This document shows, one piece after another, positions 24,991 to 34,622 of a stretch of 64,000 nt of DNA. The notes below the pieces were generated by a model. It had not been told where the DNA came from, did no database searches, and saw only the letters and a program-made list of their open reading frames with translations. Numbering within the stretch: the first letter of the stretch is position 1; each line of letters begins with the position of its first letter. The position numbers and the translations under genes were made by a program. The stretch comes from Cyclobacteriaceae bacterium (GTDB lineage Bacteria; Bacteroidota; Bacteroidia; Cytophagales; Cyclobacteriaceae), in the NCBI GenBank assembly GCA_016787565.1, contig JAEUUG010000015.1, positions 1 to 64,000 on the forward strand, given 5' to 3'.

Positions 24991-26460
24991 TTAAAAAGTT
25001 GTATCCCACCACACCGGGGTATCAACAGTTGTCAGAGCAGGAACATTCGGGTTAGACGAAACTTCATTGGTAGGCCAAATGAGGCGAAGCGGAAATACAT
25101 TGGTTAGTGGTGCACCCTGAATGGATTTCTGCAACACCGGAACACCTGTTCTTCTCCATTCTGTCCAGCCTTCATATCCTTGTTTACCATTAAAGGCCAA
25201 CCATTTCTGATAGTAAATAGTAGCCAGTGCGTTATCATATTCATATTCGCCACCAGCACCCACCATCGCACTACCATTTAATCCCCAGAAAGCGAAAGAA
25301 GCGAGCACTGCCGCATCATACAATGCCTTTGCACTGCCACTTCCCCAGCCACGTTGTACAGCCTCGGCTTGGAGGAATAAGCTTTCATAGCCCGTCATGA
25401 GGTACACCGGTGCGCTTTTGGTTAAAATAATAGCAGCATCCGGACGAGCATAATCGTTGTATACTCCCCCGGCTGATGTTCCTGTTCCCTGGATTAAACC
25501 ATCATATTGTCCGGTGACAGGCGCTACATCATACAAGGCCTGTATTCGGCTATCACTGTTATTTTGCAAAGCATCAATAGAAGTTTTACTGGCCACAAGA
25601 TTTTGAGGTGTTGTTAAATTCAGTTCCTGCCATAATGGGTTTTCATTTCCGGTAGCAGTACTGAAACTTACACGCGCATCTTCTCCTGTAGAAAGAAACT
25701 GTGCATTTGCAGCATACAATTCTTCAATGCCTTCCTGTGCTTTTGCAGGTCGTGCTAATGCCTGACGGACGAAAATTTTAAGTTTGAGTGTATTGCCAAA
25801 TTTTCGCCAAAGTGTCATGTCCCCTCGAAAAATCAAATCATCATTGCCGGGTGCAGGTGCGGATACGGAAATCCAACTAAGCGCTTCGTCAATTTTTAAT
25901 ACGAGGTCATCATAGATAACATCCCCATTGTCAAAACGTGGTGACAGAATACCTTCCTTTCCTTTCAATGCTTCTGAGTACGGAACTTTATCATACAAGT
26001 CTACCAGAATTTGATACGCATAAACTTGTAAAAGCTGTGCCACGGCAGCATAATTTGCCTGACCATTGGCCAGTGCTGCTTTTCTCACAAACTCAAGATC
26101 AGACAAAACTCCGGTATCAAAACCAGCACCCGGATTACCGGCATACATCGCAGCCCATGTTCCTGTATAGTTTGTTGTGGTGATGTTGTATTGCTCTATA
26201 CCACTGTACTGTGAAGCCGTTGGGCCCTGTGTCCAGTAGTGCGCAAGCACACTTCCCAGAATATTATACTGTGCTTCCAGTTGAACCGCTAACTGTACCT
26301 GTGCAGCAGGAAGTGTAAGCTGTGGTGTTGAAGAAGCAGGGTTGTTGGGATCGGTGTTGATATCCAGGAAATCTTCGCACGATGACAAAAGCGCCATTAC
26401 CAACAGGCTATATCCGAATACGATCTTATTTAGTTTCATACATTTCATTTTAAATTTCAT
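24991..26460 (-). CDS. SusD/RagB-family nutrient-binding lipoprotein (locus 1)
   Basis: A 489-aa outer-membrane lipoprotein of the non-canonical SusD-like_2 type. The lipobox is LLSSC, followed by EDFLDINTDPNNP, a common SusD mature N-terminus. Further blocks are YAQILVDLYDKVPYSEAL and the C-terminal WTEWRRTGVP with FPLRLIWPTNE. It caps the SusC barrel and delivers ligand. Three in-frame ATGs exist (26460, 26448, 26439); the last gives the tidiest signal peptide. It touches the SusC stop codon, so the two are coupled. The ligand cannot be deduced from sequence, and no glycoside hydrolase is in the operon. Confidence 0.93.
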   Translation of the reverse strand: MKFKMKCMKLNKIVFGYSLLVMALLSSCEDFLDINTDPNNPASSTPQLTLPAAQVQLAVQLEAQYNILGSVLAHYWTQGPTASQYSGIEQYNITTTNYTGTWAAMYAGNPGAGFDTGVLSDLEFVRKAALANGQANYAAVAQLLQVYAYQILVDLYDKVPYSEALKGKEGILSPRFDNGDVIYDDLVLKIDEALSWISVSAPAPGNDDLIFRGDMTLWRKFGNTLKLKIFVRQALARPAKAQEGIEELYAANAQFLSTGEDARVSFSTATGNENPLWQELNLTTPQNLVASKTSIDALQNNSDSRIQALYDVAPVTGQYDGLIQGTGTSAGGVYNDYARPDAAIILTKSAPVYLMTGYESLFLQAEAVQRGWGSGSAKALYDAAVLASFAFWGLNGSAMVGAGGEYEYDNALATIYYQKWLAFNGKQGYEGWTEWRRTGVPVLQKSIQGAPLTNVFPLRLIWPTNEVSSNPNVPALTTVDTPVWWDTTF

Positions 26461-29400
26461 TAAAACGTTGCCCGGAGATTGAATCCATATGTTGCTTGTG
26501 TTGGGATACCATAAAACTCATATCCCTGAACATTCACAAAACCTGCAGCATTACCCGCTCCATAAGCATTTGCTTCCGGGTCAATCACGTGGTTATTCTT
26601 GGCGGTATGCAACCAAAGGTTACGTCCAACAACACCAACCATGATATCTCCGAAAGGAGTTTTCTCCAGCCATTGCTTGGGCAGCGAATAATTCAATGCC
26701 AACTCACGCAGTTTAATAAACGAGGCATCCAGTATGACTTCATCGTTACGTGAACCTCCCTGAATATTTGCCCAGTACTGACGATAGGAACCTGTTCCAT
26801 ACATCGTGAGTGGCGTGGTGTTTGGTGCATACACCGGCTGGCCATCTTGTGTGCCAACCTGAACAACAGAGTTGGGCACAATCCATTCTTCACGGTCATT
26901 AAAAGCAGTCTCTTCCAATTGTCCATTAAAATAGAGCTGCGCCATAGTAGAGGATACAATATTTCCACCCTGCCGTGTATCCAGTGTTGCTGATAACGAA
27001 AGTCCTTTGAATGACATTGTTGATGTCAGGCCGCCAGTCCACTTGGGTTGCAAGGTGCCAACATAAGCAGGGTTCGGATCATCCAGTGGAATACCATCAA
27101 GGCCAACAACAATTTTTCCATCCGGTGTTTTTAACGTTGTTGTTGCTTCAAAAATTCCATAAGGCTTTCCAACCTGAATTTTTAATCCCGGAGTCAGACC
27201 TTGATTCACTAAAGTCAACTCTGTATTACCCTCGTTCAGCTCTTCAACGTTGTTTTTATTTTTTGCAAAGTTCACAGACAGATCCCAACGAAAAGCACCC
27301 CATTGCAAGACCTTTCCTCCCAGTGTAACTTCTATTCCTTTATTGGAAACAGAGCCAACATTGATAACCTGTGTTAAATAACCGGAAGAAGGAGCCACCG
27401 AAGCATTGAGTATCTGTGATTCGCTTTTGCTGTCGTAGTAAGCAACATCAAGGTTTAACCTTCCATCCAACAATTTCATCTCGGCACCAAACTCCAGGGC
27501 TTTTGTAATTTCAGGCTGAAGATTAGGGTTACCGATTATATCACCTTCGCTAAATGCAGGAACCGTTACCGTTCCATTATTAAACGGGAACGTAATTCCG
27601 GAAAATGCTCCGAGTGGATTGCTCTGGTTAAAAATTGAGCTGGTCAAATACGGGTTAGCATCATTACCCACCTCGGCATAACTGGCGCGCACTTTGGCAG
27701 ATGAAAGAATTTTATTGCTGATTTCAAACGCATCGGTGATAACAAAACTCGCATTCACACTAGGATATGAAAATGAGTTGTTGGATTTAGGCAACGTTGA
27801 TGACCAATCGTTTCGAAACGTAGCGCCCAAAAAGAGGTAGCCGGCATAACTTAAATCGAGTGAGGTATACACCCCAAAGAGGCGTCTTTTTGTTGATGCT
27901 CCGAATGAAGTGTATGTGCCATTAACATTAGCAAGATTGGCGTAACCCGGAATAGTAAGGTTCGTAGCCGTTGCCCCAACATTGGAGCCTGCACGCTGGT
28001 TAACGTTATACCCCACCAATAATGAACCCTGCAGCTTCTCTGTTATTTTACGATTAAGGGTTACAATGAAATCGGCATTGATCTCACTTGAATTCAAACG
28101 CTGTTCCGTGTATTCTCCATCGTAGTTGAACGCGCCCTGATAATTCGGACCGGTTGGATCGTTGTATTGAACAATATCGGCAAACGTATTTCGCTGATCC
28201 GAGCTTACATCCGTGCCGATTCGTGCCATGGCACTAATCCAATCTGCTGCCTGATAGTTTAATTGAAAATTACCATAAACGCGGTTCATCTCTTGTTTGC
28301 TGTAATCATGCGCCAGCGTATAGTATGGATTCACAGCAAACGGTGTAAAGAAACCATCCGGAGTATTGAATGGGTTATTGAGATCTTTAAAATCAACAAT
28401 ACTGTAATCGCGGGGAACATTGAGAATATTGGCCAATGCGTGGTTTCGCTGTCCGGTTTGCGGAAGGTTACCACTTACCCGCACATAATTTACAGAAGCT
28501 GTCGATGACAACTTATTACTCAGTTTTGTACTTCCGTTAAGAGTAAAGTTATTTCGATGATAGTCCGTTCCCTTCAATACACCAGTTTGTGCCAAATCGG
28601 TAACCGATAAATAGTACGTAGACTTCTCGGTTCCACCGGAAAGGGATAAGGAATTCTGAAACGTCTTTCCAATTTCGTAGAAGTCATCAATGTTGGTAGG
28701 CAAGGCCACGTATGGTTTGTATTGTTGGATATTATTAACAACAGCACCATAGGGTCTCAGTGATCCGTCAAAATGATCTCCCCAACTTTCCTGATCGTTC
28801 AAATAGGTTTGGTTATCACCATATTGACCTTGACCAAAACGGTTTTGCAACTTGGGTGTAACCAACACCTTTGACCAGAGATAGGTGCTGTTGAATGTAA
28901 CTTCAGCTTTGCTAGGTTGGTTACTTCTGCCTTTTTTGGTTGTTATCAAAATAACTCCACTGGCTGCACGTGAACCATACAACGCTGCAGCAGCAGGTCC
29001 CTTCAGTACCGATACAGATTCAATATCTTCAGGGTTAATATCGTTGGCCCTGTTTCCGGCATCGACCACATTATCGAAAAAATTACCGGAAGCCTGAACG
29101 TTATTATTGGAACCGTTATTGATCGGAATACCATCTACCACAAACAGCGCCTGATTGTTACCCAGCAAGGAAGTTGGTCCGCGTAATACTACCCGTGTTG
29201 AACTTCCCAGGCCACCACCTGCGCTGGAGATTTGGGCACCGGCAATTTTTCCCTGCAATGAATTTAACACACTGGTCTGGCGGGCTTTCACCAACTCATC
29301 GCTCTTCACTTCCTGAATCGAATAGCCCAGCGACTTACGCTCGCGTTCAATTCCAAAAGACGTTACCACAACTTCACCCAGCTGCCTGGCGTCTTGTACC

Positions 29401-29687
29401 ATTGCCAGGTCAATGATCGCCCGGTTGCCCACAATTACCTCCTGCGATACAAGACCGATAAATGAAAACAACAGCGTGCCGCCATCGGCAGGAACCGTTA
29501 CTGTATAACGGCCATCAGAATCGGTTACGGTTCCACTCGTGGTACCTTTTAACACAATATTCACCCCGGGCAAAGGTGTTCCATCTTCCGATGCTGTAAC
29601 CCTGCCGGATAGTGTTCGCTCTTGTGCCCACACATGAACAATGGTCAGGGCAAAGCACAGGAGACTCACCAGTAAATTTTTCCTCAT
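26460..29687 (-). CDS. SusC/RagA TonB-dependent outer-membrane transporter (locus 1)
   Basis: A 1075-aa receptor. It has a signal peptide, a carboxypeptidase-like regulatory domain (LSGRVTASEDGTPLPGVNIV, residues about 25-105), the TonB box region QLGEVVVTSFG, the plug (RGPTSLLGNNQALFVVDGIP) and the 22-strand barrel ending in YGFNLRATF. No STN/anti-sigma signalling domain is present. It is the first gene of a four-gene operon. A two-component system (29954-33536) lies just upstream on the same strand, separated by a terminator, and is a candidate regulator. Confidence 0.95.
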   Translation of the reverse strand: MRKNLLVSLLCFALTIVHVWAQERTLSGRVTASEDGTPLPGVNIVLKGTTSGTVTDSDGRYTVTVPADGGTLLFSFIGLVSQEVIVGNRAIIDLAMVQDARQLGEVVVTSFGIERERKSLGYSIQEVKSDELVKARQTSVLNSLQGKIAGAQISSAGGGLGSSTRVVLRGPTSLLGNNQALFVVDGIPINNGSNNNVQASGNFFDNVVDAGNRANDINPEDIESVSVLKGPAAAALYGSRAASGVILITTKKGRSNQPSKAEVTFNSTYLWSKVLVTPKLQNRFGQGQYGDNQTYLNDQESWGDHFDGSLRPYGAVVNNIQQYKPYVALPTNIDDFYEIGKTFQNSLSLSGGTEKSTYYLSVTDLAQTGVLKGTDYHRNNFTLNGSTKLSNKLSSTASVNYVRVSGNLPQTGQRNHALANILNVPRDYSIVDFKDLNNPFNTPDGFFTPFAVNPYYTLAHDYSKQEMNRVYGNFQLNYQAADWISAMARIGTDVSSDQRNTFADIVQYNDPTGPNYQGAFNYDGEYTEQRLNSSEINADFIVTLNRKITEKLQGSLLVGYNVNQRAGSNVGATATNLTIPGYANLANVNGTYTSFGASTKRRLFGVYTSLDLSYAGYLFLGATFRNDWSSTLPKSNNSFSYPSVNASFVITDAFEISNKILSSAKVRASYAEVGNDANPYLTSSIFNQSNPLGAFSGITFPFNNGTVTVPAFSEGDIIGNPNLQPEITKALEFGAEMKLLDGRLNLDVAYYDSKSESQILNASVAPSSGYLTQVINVGSVSNKGIEVTLGGKVLQWGAFRWDLSVNFAKNKNNVEELNEGNTELTLVNQGLTPGLKIQVGKPYGIFEATTTLKTPDGKIVVGLDGIPLDDPNPAYVGTLQPKWTGGLTSTMSFKGLSLSATLDTRQGGNIVSSTMAQLYFNGQLEETAFNDREEWIVPNSVVQVGTQDGQPVYAPNTTPLTMYGTGSYRQYWANIQGGSRNDEVILDASFIKLRELALNYSLPKQWLEKTPFGDIMVGVVGRNLWLHTAKNNHVIDPEANAYGAGNAAGFVNVQGYEFYGIPTQATYGFNLRATF

Positions 29688-29881
29688 ACTTTTTGGGTTT
29701 GTTTTAATGCTGAAACTCCATCCTGTTTCCGTGACTAACGGATGTGAGGATGTTGCTTCAAAACTCCTAAAAGCAGGACTAAAAAAAATGACGGTGAGAA
29801 GGGTATATTAAAGTAAACTAAATCACCCTGAATATGGTAGAGCCTGAGTTGCAAAAAAAATAAAGTCTGAATAATACAAGT
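29688..29881 (-). other. Leader region of SusC locus 1
   Basis: This gene-free stretch separates the regulator terminator from the SusC start. On either strand an imperfect hairpin forms at 29719-29752: CATCC pairs with GGATG, and TCCGT with ACGGA around GACTA. I see no convincing -33/-7 promoter pair, although TACTTTAA-like words occur on the minus strand. Confidence 0.4.
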
Positions 29882-29921
29882 AAAAAAGTCCGGAAGTAAC
29901 AATGTAAGTACTTCCGGACTT
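29882..29921 (-). terminator. Terminator of the propeller kinase/LuxR regulator operon
   Basis: A perfect 13-bp inverted repeat AAGTCCGGAAGTA (29886-29898)/TACTTCCGGACTT (29909-29921). On the minus strand the stem is followed by a T-run (complement of the A6 at 29882-29887), placing it 33 bases after the response regulator stop. Confidence 0.88.
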
Positions 29922-29953
29922 CGGATTGTGCAACTACCTTTCGGCTCGCACTA

Positions 29954-30586
29954 TCAAATCAACTTCTCGAGATTGGCCTTGGCAATGGCTTCTGATTTAC
30001 TGTTTACCTGCAACTTGGAATAGATATTTTTGATGTGTGTCTTTGCGGTTTCTTTCGAAATAAAAAGTTCTTCCGAAATCTGAGTATAGGTCTTACCTTC
30101 GGAAATCAACTGAAGAATTTCTGTTTCACGCTTTGTTAACGGTGAGTTTGGATTGACATGAAAATTATCAATGACCATACGGGCAATGCGGCTACTCATC
30201 GGTGCACCACCCTTTACAATTTCTTCCAGTGCCGAGAGTAACTCCATATAATTTGCACTTTTGGTAATGTAACCTGCCGCACCGGCTTTAAGTGCCTCAA
30301 AAACCAGCTCGCTGTCTTCGTACACCGTAACCATGACCACGTCAATGTGCGGATTTTTATCTTTAATAATCTTCGTTCCCTGAATACCATTCATGCCGGG
30401 TAACTCAATATCCATCAAAACAATTTCCGGCTTGTCGCGATGTATGCTATCAATGGCATCTTCACAGTTACTATAGGCATTAACCACCATAAATTTCTGT
30501 GAACTGTTCACAATCAGTGTAAAACTATTTCTGATTTCCTGATCGTCTTCCACGATGAGGACTCTCTTTTTAAAGGGCAAGGCCAT
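29954..30586 (-). CDS. NarL/LuxR-type response regulator
   Basis: A 210-aa regulator. The receiver domain (1-125) has VEDDQEIR, the phosphoacceptor in LMDIELPGMNG and the lysine in ITKSANY. The LuxR helix-turn-helix (about 145-205) reads LTKRETEILQLISEGKTYTQISEELFIS, then KTHIKNIYSKL. It overlaps its kinase gene by 17 bp. By position it may control the SusC locus that begins 267 bp further along the same strand. Confidence 0.93.
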   Translation of the reverse strand: MALPFKKRVLIVEDDQEIRNSFTLIVNSSQKFMVVNAYSNCEDAIDSIHRDKPEIVLMDIELPGMNGIQGTKIIKDKNPHIDVVMVTVYEDSELVFEALKAGAAGYITKSANYMELLSALEEIVKGGAPMSSRIARMVIDNFHVNPNSPLTKRETEILQLISEGKTYTQISEELFISKETAKTHIKNIYSKLQVNSKSEAIAKANLEKLI

Positions 30587-33536
30587 ATTTTAAGGTTTTG
30601 TTTAGCGTAAAGGTTAGAACGATTTTCGTTCCCTGGTTCTTCATGCTCTGTATACGTAAAACAGCATTGACTTTGTCAGCCCGCTCACGAATATTTTTAA
30701 GACCATTGGATTTTTGTACATCACCGGTATGAAAGCCCACGCCATCGTCTTCAAAAATAATCTCAAAATAGCTTTGGTCTCTACGTTTCAGTGACAGCGC
30801 AACATTTCGGGCTTCAGAATATTTAAAAGCATTGGTCATCACTTCTTTAAAAATCAGGTTTGCTTCCCGGCTAAATCCGTAGGGAAGTTTAACCCGCTCG
30901 CGTATTTCGTTGTACGCCCGGAAACTGATATTTTTTTCATCAAAAAGCTTTTCACCAAAGTCGCGGATATGAATAAAGAGTTTCGATAGTTCATCGTTAA
31001 CCGGATCGATTGACCAGATAAAATCACGTGTGCCCGTGTACAGATACTTTGCGGAATCTTCAACTTTAGTATAGAGGTCATGACTTCCGTTTCCATTAGC
31101 ATGACCATTTCCATTGAGTTTAAGTAAACTGATGTAGTTGATAATCCGTGTAAGTTGATTACCCATCTCATCATGAAAATCACGAGCTATCTCCTTACGG
31201 AGAAAATCCTGCTCTTTCATCCGGATACGCTCAACCTCGATTACTTTATTTACTTTTTGTTTCACCCTGATGTAGAGTGCGAGCATGATGACTCCAACCA
31301 GTAGAATAATAACACCTACGATAAAGGCGGCCGTTTTATAAAAAGGTGTCAGAATAGTAAAGGCGTAACCAATGCGCTCTTCCGACCAACTGCCCGAATT
31401 GCTCGTGGCCATGACCCGAAATACATACTCGCCAGGAGGAAGATTCGAGTAGGTCACTTCACCATTGGAGGAAGGTTGTGACCAGGTCTTGTCAAAATTT
31501 TCGAGTTTGTACCTAAACTTAACAGACTTAGGATATTGCTTATCAACCCTGTTAAAATGAAACGTAATATGATTTTTATCGGGCGGAAGCCGGAGGTTAT
31601 ACGGAATTTTATAGAAGCCGGCCAGGCTATCGGCATCGGCTCGGGCATCGTATTGTCCATATAGAATTTCAATATTGGTAAGGTGAAGGTTAAAGGATGT
31701 CAATCCTGTACGCTTGAGATTGTTGAACTCATACAAACCATCAATGAGACCAAAATACTTTTTATCCTTTCCAAGATAAAAGGCATTTTGATTTGTCTCC
31801 ACGCCTGTCAAACCATTATCAAAATCATAATGCAAAATTTCACTCACCTCAGCTTTGCCATCCAGCCGAAGTCGATTAATGCCCTTTTCCGTACCAATCC
31901 ATATATAGTGCTGATCATCTGCGGAAACAAAGTAAACAAAGTCCGATGACAACCCCTGCCGCGTGGTAATCATGCGCTCGAATTTGGTATTCGGGTTATA
32001 CAACACAACACCGCCCCCACCAGTACCAATCATCAGCAACGAATCCTGATAGGGATGAATGGAAAGTACCGTGGTATTCTCAATGCCGGGTATGGTAACA
32101 GCTTGTACTGTTGCATTCACCATGCTGGATAAACCAAACTCGGTTCCGATGAATAACGTTTTGATTCTATCAGCATAGTGAAGGGTCATGATCGTGTTGG
32201 TACTTAAACCATCTTGGGTGGTAAACGCCCTGAATGACTTCCCATCAAAGTAATTTACTCCGCCACCAAACGTTCCAATCCACATGCCGCCCTGGCTATC
32301 GAATTGTATTCCGGTAATCATCGCATTGGACAGCCCATCCTCACGAGTATACCACGTGAAGGTATCTGTATAATTGTTGTAATGAGCAAGGCCTGCATGC
32401 GTACCAACCCAAACCGATTTATCGGGGGCTTCAACAATACAGGAAATACTATTCCGGTACGATTCCTTTTCGTAAAAATAAGCGCTGATTTTCCCTTTCT
32501 TTATTCGCCATAATCCTTTTGTCATAGAGCCTATCCATGTAGCGCCCCCACTATCTTCAAAAACCGCCATCACAGCCTTCATGTTCTCCGAACTACACCG
32601 GTCAAAATCCTGAATATAATATTTATACAACCCAGCGCCTGAAGTGGCAAACCAGGTGTTACCTTCCTGGTCTACCAATACCTGAGTTACTTCACTATCC
32701 CTAAGAACTGTGTCCACTGTAACACCTTCCGGTTGAATTTTTTCTTTCAGCAGATTGCTGCCGACTCGAGTCCAGAACTGATCATTAATTTGATCGTAAT
32801 AGACAATGGGATTGGAAATGGGTAAAACTTCCCGATGGAAAGTTCCCCCAACAACATTTAGACTATAGTAACCGCTGTCGGTTTTCACCCATGGCTTTCC
32901 GTGATAATTGAAAATACCATACAACCGGTTAAATATCTTTTTATGACTTAGTTTGACATTGCCCCGTTTAGTTTGCACCAAAAACGAACTGTCATTCAGG
33001 TAAAGCATAATTTCGCGGTTTGGATTCAAGTGACAATAGGCAATCATACCTTCACGCTGCATGGGCTTGTTCCAATAATAAACCGAATCGTTATACAGTT
33101 TACCGAGGTTACCCGGTGACACAATAAAAAAGATACTGTCGTTCATCTCAAATGCCCTTCTTATTCTTTTGGCATTTGCGGGCGCTCCAGGCTGCTGAAA
33201 TTTTTTGAATGTAACGCCATCATATTTGGTGATACCGCGTGGATGAATAATCCAGAGATTTTGTTTGCTGTCTAGTTTGAGGTATGTAACGATGTTGCTC
33301 AGTAGTCCATCCAGGGTTGTAAATACTTTGAACTCACGCCCGTCAAACCGTGCTAATCCACCACCTTGCGTTCCAATCCAAAGGTAGCCGTTGTTGTCTT
33401 CGAGCATGATGCTCACCTGCGATTGCGGCAAACCATCAACAGCCTTATAATTACGCAAGGAATAATGCTGATGCTGACCCATTAAAAAATGGCAAGCACA
33501 CAGTAAGAGTCCAATGAAAAATAGTTCTTTGCGCAT
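30570..33536 (-). CDS. Two-component-regulator beta-propeller sensor histidine kinase
   Basis: A 988-aa membrane sensor. A signal peptide (to about residue 20) leads into a periplasmic beta-propeller built from Reg_prop repeats (YLWIGTQGGGLARFDG, MWIGTFGGGVNYFDG, YIWIGTEKGINRL), then the Y_Y_Y domain (KFRYKLENFDKTWSQ to YVFRVMATSNSGSWS), one transmembrane helix near residue 740, and a HisKA_3-type kinase with phosphoacceptor in REIARDFHDEMGNQLTRI. The HATPase has VMTNAFKYSEA and FEDDGVGF. This is the separate-protein counterpart of hybrid two-component sensors that watch polysaccharide breakdown products. It phosphorylates the overlapping LuxR regulator. Confidence 0.92.
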   Translation of the reverse strand: MRKELFFIGLLLCACHFLMGQHQHYSLRNYKAVDGLPQSQVSIMLEDNNGYLWIGTQGGGLARFDGREFKVFTTLDGLLSNIVTYLKLDSKQNLWIIHPRGITKYDGVTFKKFQQPGAPANAKRIRRAFEMNDSIFFIVSPGNLGKLYNDSVYYWNKPMQREGMIAYCHLNPNREIMLYLNDSSFLVQTKRGNVKLSHKKIFNRLYGIFNYHGKPWVKTDSGYYSLNVVGGTFHREVLPISNPIVYYDQINDQFWTRVGSNLLKEKIQPEGVTVDTVLRDSEVTQVLVDQEGNTWFATSGAGLYKYYIQDFDRCSSENMKAVMAVFEDSGGATWIGSMTKGLWRIKKGKISAYFYEKESYRNSISCIVEAPDKSVWVGTHAGLAHYNNYTDTFTWYTREDGLSNAMITGIQFDSQGGMWIGTFGGGVNYFDGKSFRAFTTQDGLSTNTIMTLHYADRIKTLFIGTEFGLSSMVNATVQAVTIPGIENTTVLSIHPYQDSLLMIGTGGGGVVLYNPNTKFERMITTRQGLSSDFVYFVSADDQHYIWIGTEKGINRLRLDGKAEVSEILHYDFDNGLTGVETNQNAFYLGKDKKYFGLIDGLYEFNNLKRTGLTSFNLHLTNIEILYGQYDARADADSLAGFYKIPYNLRLPPDKNHITFHFNRVDKQYPKSVKFRYKLENFDKTWSQPSSNGEVTYSNLPPGEYVFRVMATSNSGSWSEERIGYAFTILTPFYKTAAFIVGVIILLVGVIMLALYIRVKQKVNKVIEVERIRMKEQDFLRKEIARDFHDEMGNQLTRIINYISLLKLNGNGHANGNGSHDLYTKVEDSAKYLYTGTRDFIWSIDPVNDELSKLFIHIRDFGEKLFDEKNISFRAYNEIRERVKLPYGFSREANLIFKEVMTNAFKYSEARNVALSLKRRDQSYFEIIFEDDGVGFHTGDVQKSNGLKNIRERADKVNAVLRIQSMKNQGTKIVLTFTLNKTLKYGLAL

Positions 33537-33613
33537 GAGGCTACCGATTGGAAAAGTAGGATATAAATATCAAAATTGAAATCACCCGAATCGTGGTATC
33601 CTGCTAAACGGAA

Positions 33614-33632
33614 TAAACCGTCATGCGGTTTA
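33614..33632. promoter_or_regulatory. Perfect inverted repeat between sensor kinase and sigma factor genes
   Basis: TAAACCG (33614-33620), five bases, CGGTTTA (33626-33632). It lies in the 242-bp region between divergent genes and lacks a T tail, so it is more like a protein-binding site than a terminator. A second hairpin, TCTGGC/GCCAGA, is at 33694-33711. Confidence 0.35.
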
Positions 33633-33778
33633 CTGGTGGGATTAGACAACACCCCATCATGAAATCCACTGACGGGCAACATGAGGTAGTTCTTCTGGCT
33701 TTTCGGCCAGAGGATTCATTTTACAAATGACTTGTGACTTTGGCTGATCTTTGCATTATTGAATCAGAATTCCGCCAC

Positions 33779-34345
33779 ATGTCAGAAGACGAGATCCGTG
33801 AGGAGTATAGCATACTAGACCAATCAAGAAAAGATCCGCAGGTATTTGGTCTTTTGTATGAAAAGTATTTCGACCGGATTTTCAATTTTATTTACCGGCA
33901 GACTGACGATGAGGAGCTAACCGCAGACCTTACTTCACAAACCTTTCTTAACGCGTTGAACAACGTGGGTAAATATCAATTCCGGGGTGTGCCGGTTTCT
34001 GCCTGGTTCTATAAAATTGCCAGCAATGAAGTCAATAAACATTATCGTAAGAAGAAGCACGATAAAGTTTTCAGTATTGAAGAATCTCTGGTGCGCGACC
34101 TGCTGGATCAAGGTAATGATGGCTGGGATGAAGAACATATTCAGCGGTTACTCAACTATATGAAAGACCTTCCAACTGATATGCTGGAAGTACTGGAGCT
34201 GCGCTTTTTCGAAGATAAAGATTTCAAGGAGATAGCTTTTATTTTGGATATTACTGAAAGCGGAGCGAAAATGAGAACCTATCGGGCCTTGGACAGGTTG
34301 CGGAAGAATTTTAATTTGAAGATAAAATACGATGGGAAGGAATGA
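33779..34345 (+). CDS. ECF-type RNA polymerase sigma factor
   Basis: A 188-aa sigma-70-family factor with region 2 (YEKYFDRIFNFIYRQT... AWFYKIASNEVNKHYRK) and region 4 (LPTDMLEVLELRFFEDKDFKEIA, then ESGAKMRTYRALDRLRK). No regions 1 or 3 are present, so it is an ECF sigma. ATG 33779 (MSEDEI) fits homologous starts better than 33734. Immediately after it comes a small membrane protein gene that might act as a minimal anti-sigma partner; no conventional FecR-type anti-sigma factor adjoins. Confidence 0.9.
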   Translation: MSEDEIREEYSILDQSRKDPQVFGLLYEKYFDRIFNFIYRQTDDEELTADLTSQTFLNALNNVGKYQFRGVPVSAWFYKIASNEVNKHYRKKKHDKVFSIEESLVRDLLDQGNDGWDEEHIQRLLNYMKDLPTDMLEVLELRFFEDKDFKEIAFILDITESGAKMRTYRALDRLRKNFNLKIKYDGKE

Positions 34346-34364
34346 GATAAAATTACGGAGAAAA

Positions 34365-34604
34365 ATGATGAGTACTGGAAACATCCAGCGCTACCGTAAT
34401 TATTCTGCCCTCATGCACCAACACGAACAGGAAGTAAAAATGAAACGCACCTTCAAAGTGTTTTTGTATTTCCTGATCATCGCCTTCGTTACCATCATTC
34501 TGCTGATGGTGCTGCGTTGGGAGCAAAAACAAGAAATTAAGAATCAGGGTGCCGAGAAGACCGAAGCAACAATTTTTACCGTTTCACAACCTGTGAAAGT
34601 GTAG
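34365..34604 (+). CDS. Small single-pass membrane protein following the sigma factor
   Basis: The ORF opens at 34332, inside the end of the sigma gene, but the ATG at 34365 has a GGAG site at 34354-34357 and yields 79 aa. A basic N-terminus containing HQHEQEVKMKR precedes one helix (FKVFLYFLIIAFVTIILLMVL), followed by a short charged outside tail. Topology (positive inside) puts about 30 residues in the cytoplasm, where they could contact the sigma factor. No known anti-sigma motif is visible, so this role is only inferred from position. Confidence 0.65.
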   Translation: MMSTGNIQRYRNYSALMHQHEQEVKMKRTFKVFLYFLIIAFVTIILLMVLRWEQKQEIKNQGAEKTEATIFTVSQPVKV

Positions 34605-34622
34605 TTCGGCATGGCGCTTCGA

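Noticed and set aside
24991..29687. Treating SusC/D locus 1 as part of the phosphonate system
   Set aside because: It is 19 kb away, has its own sensor pair and lipoproteins, and has no phosphonate genes beside it.
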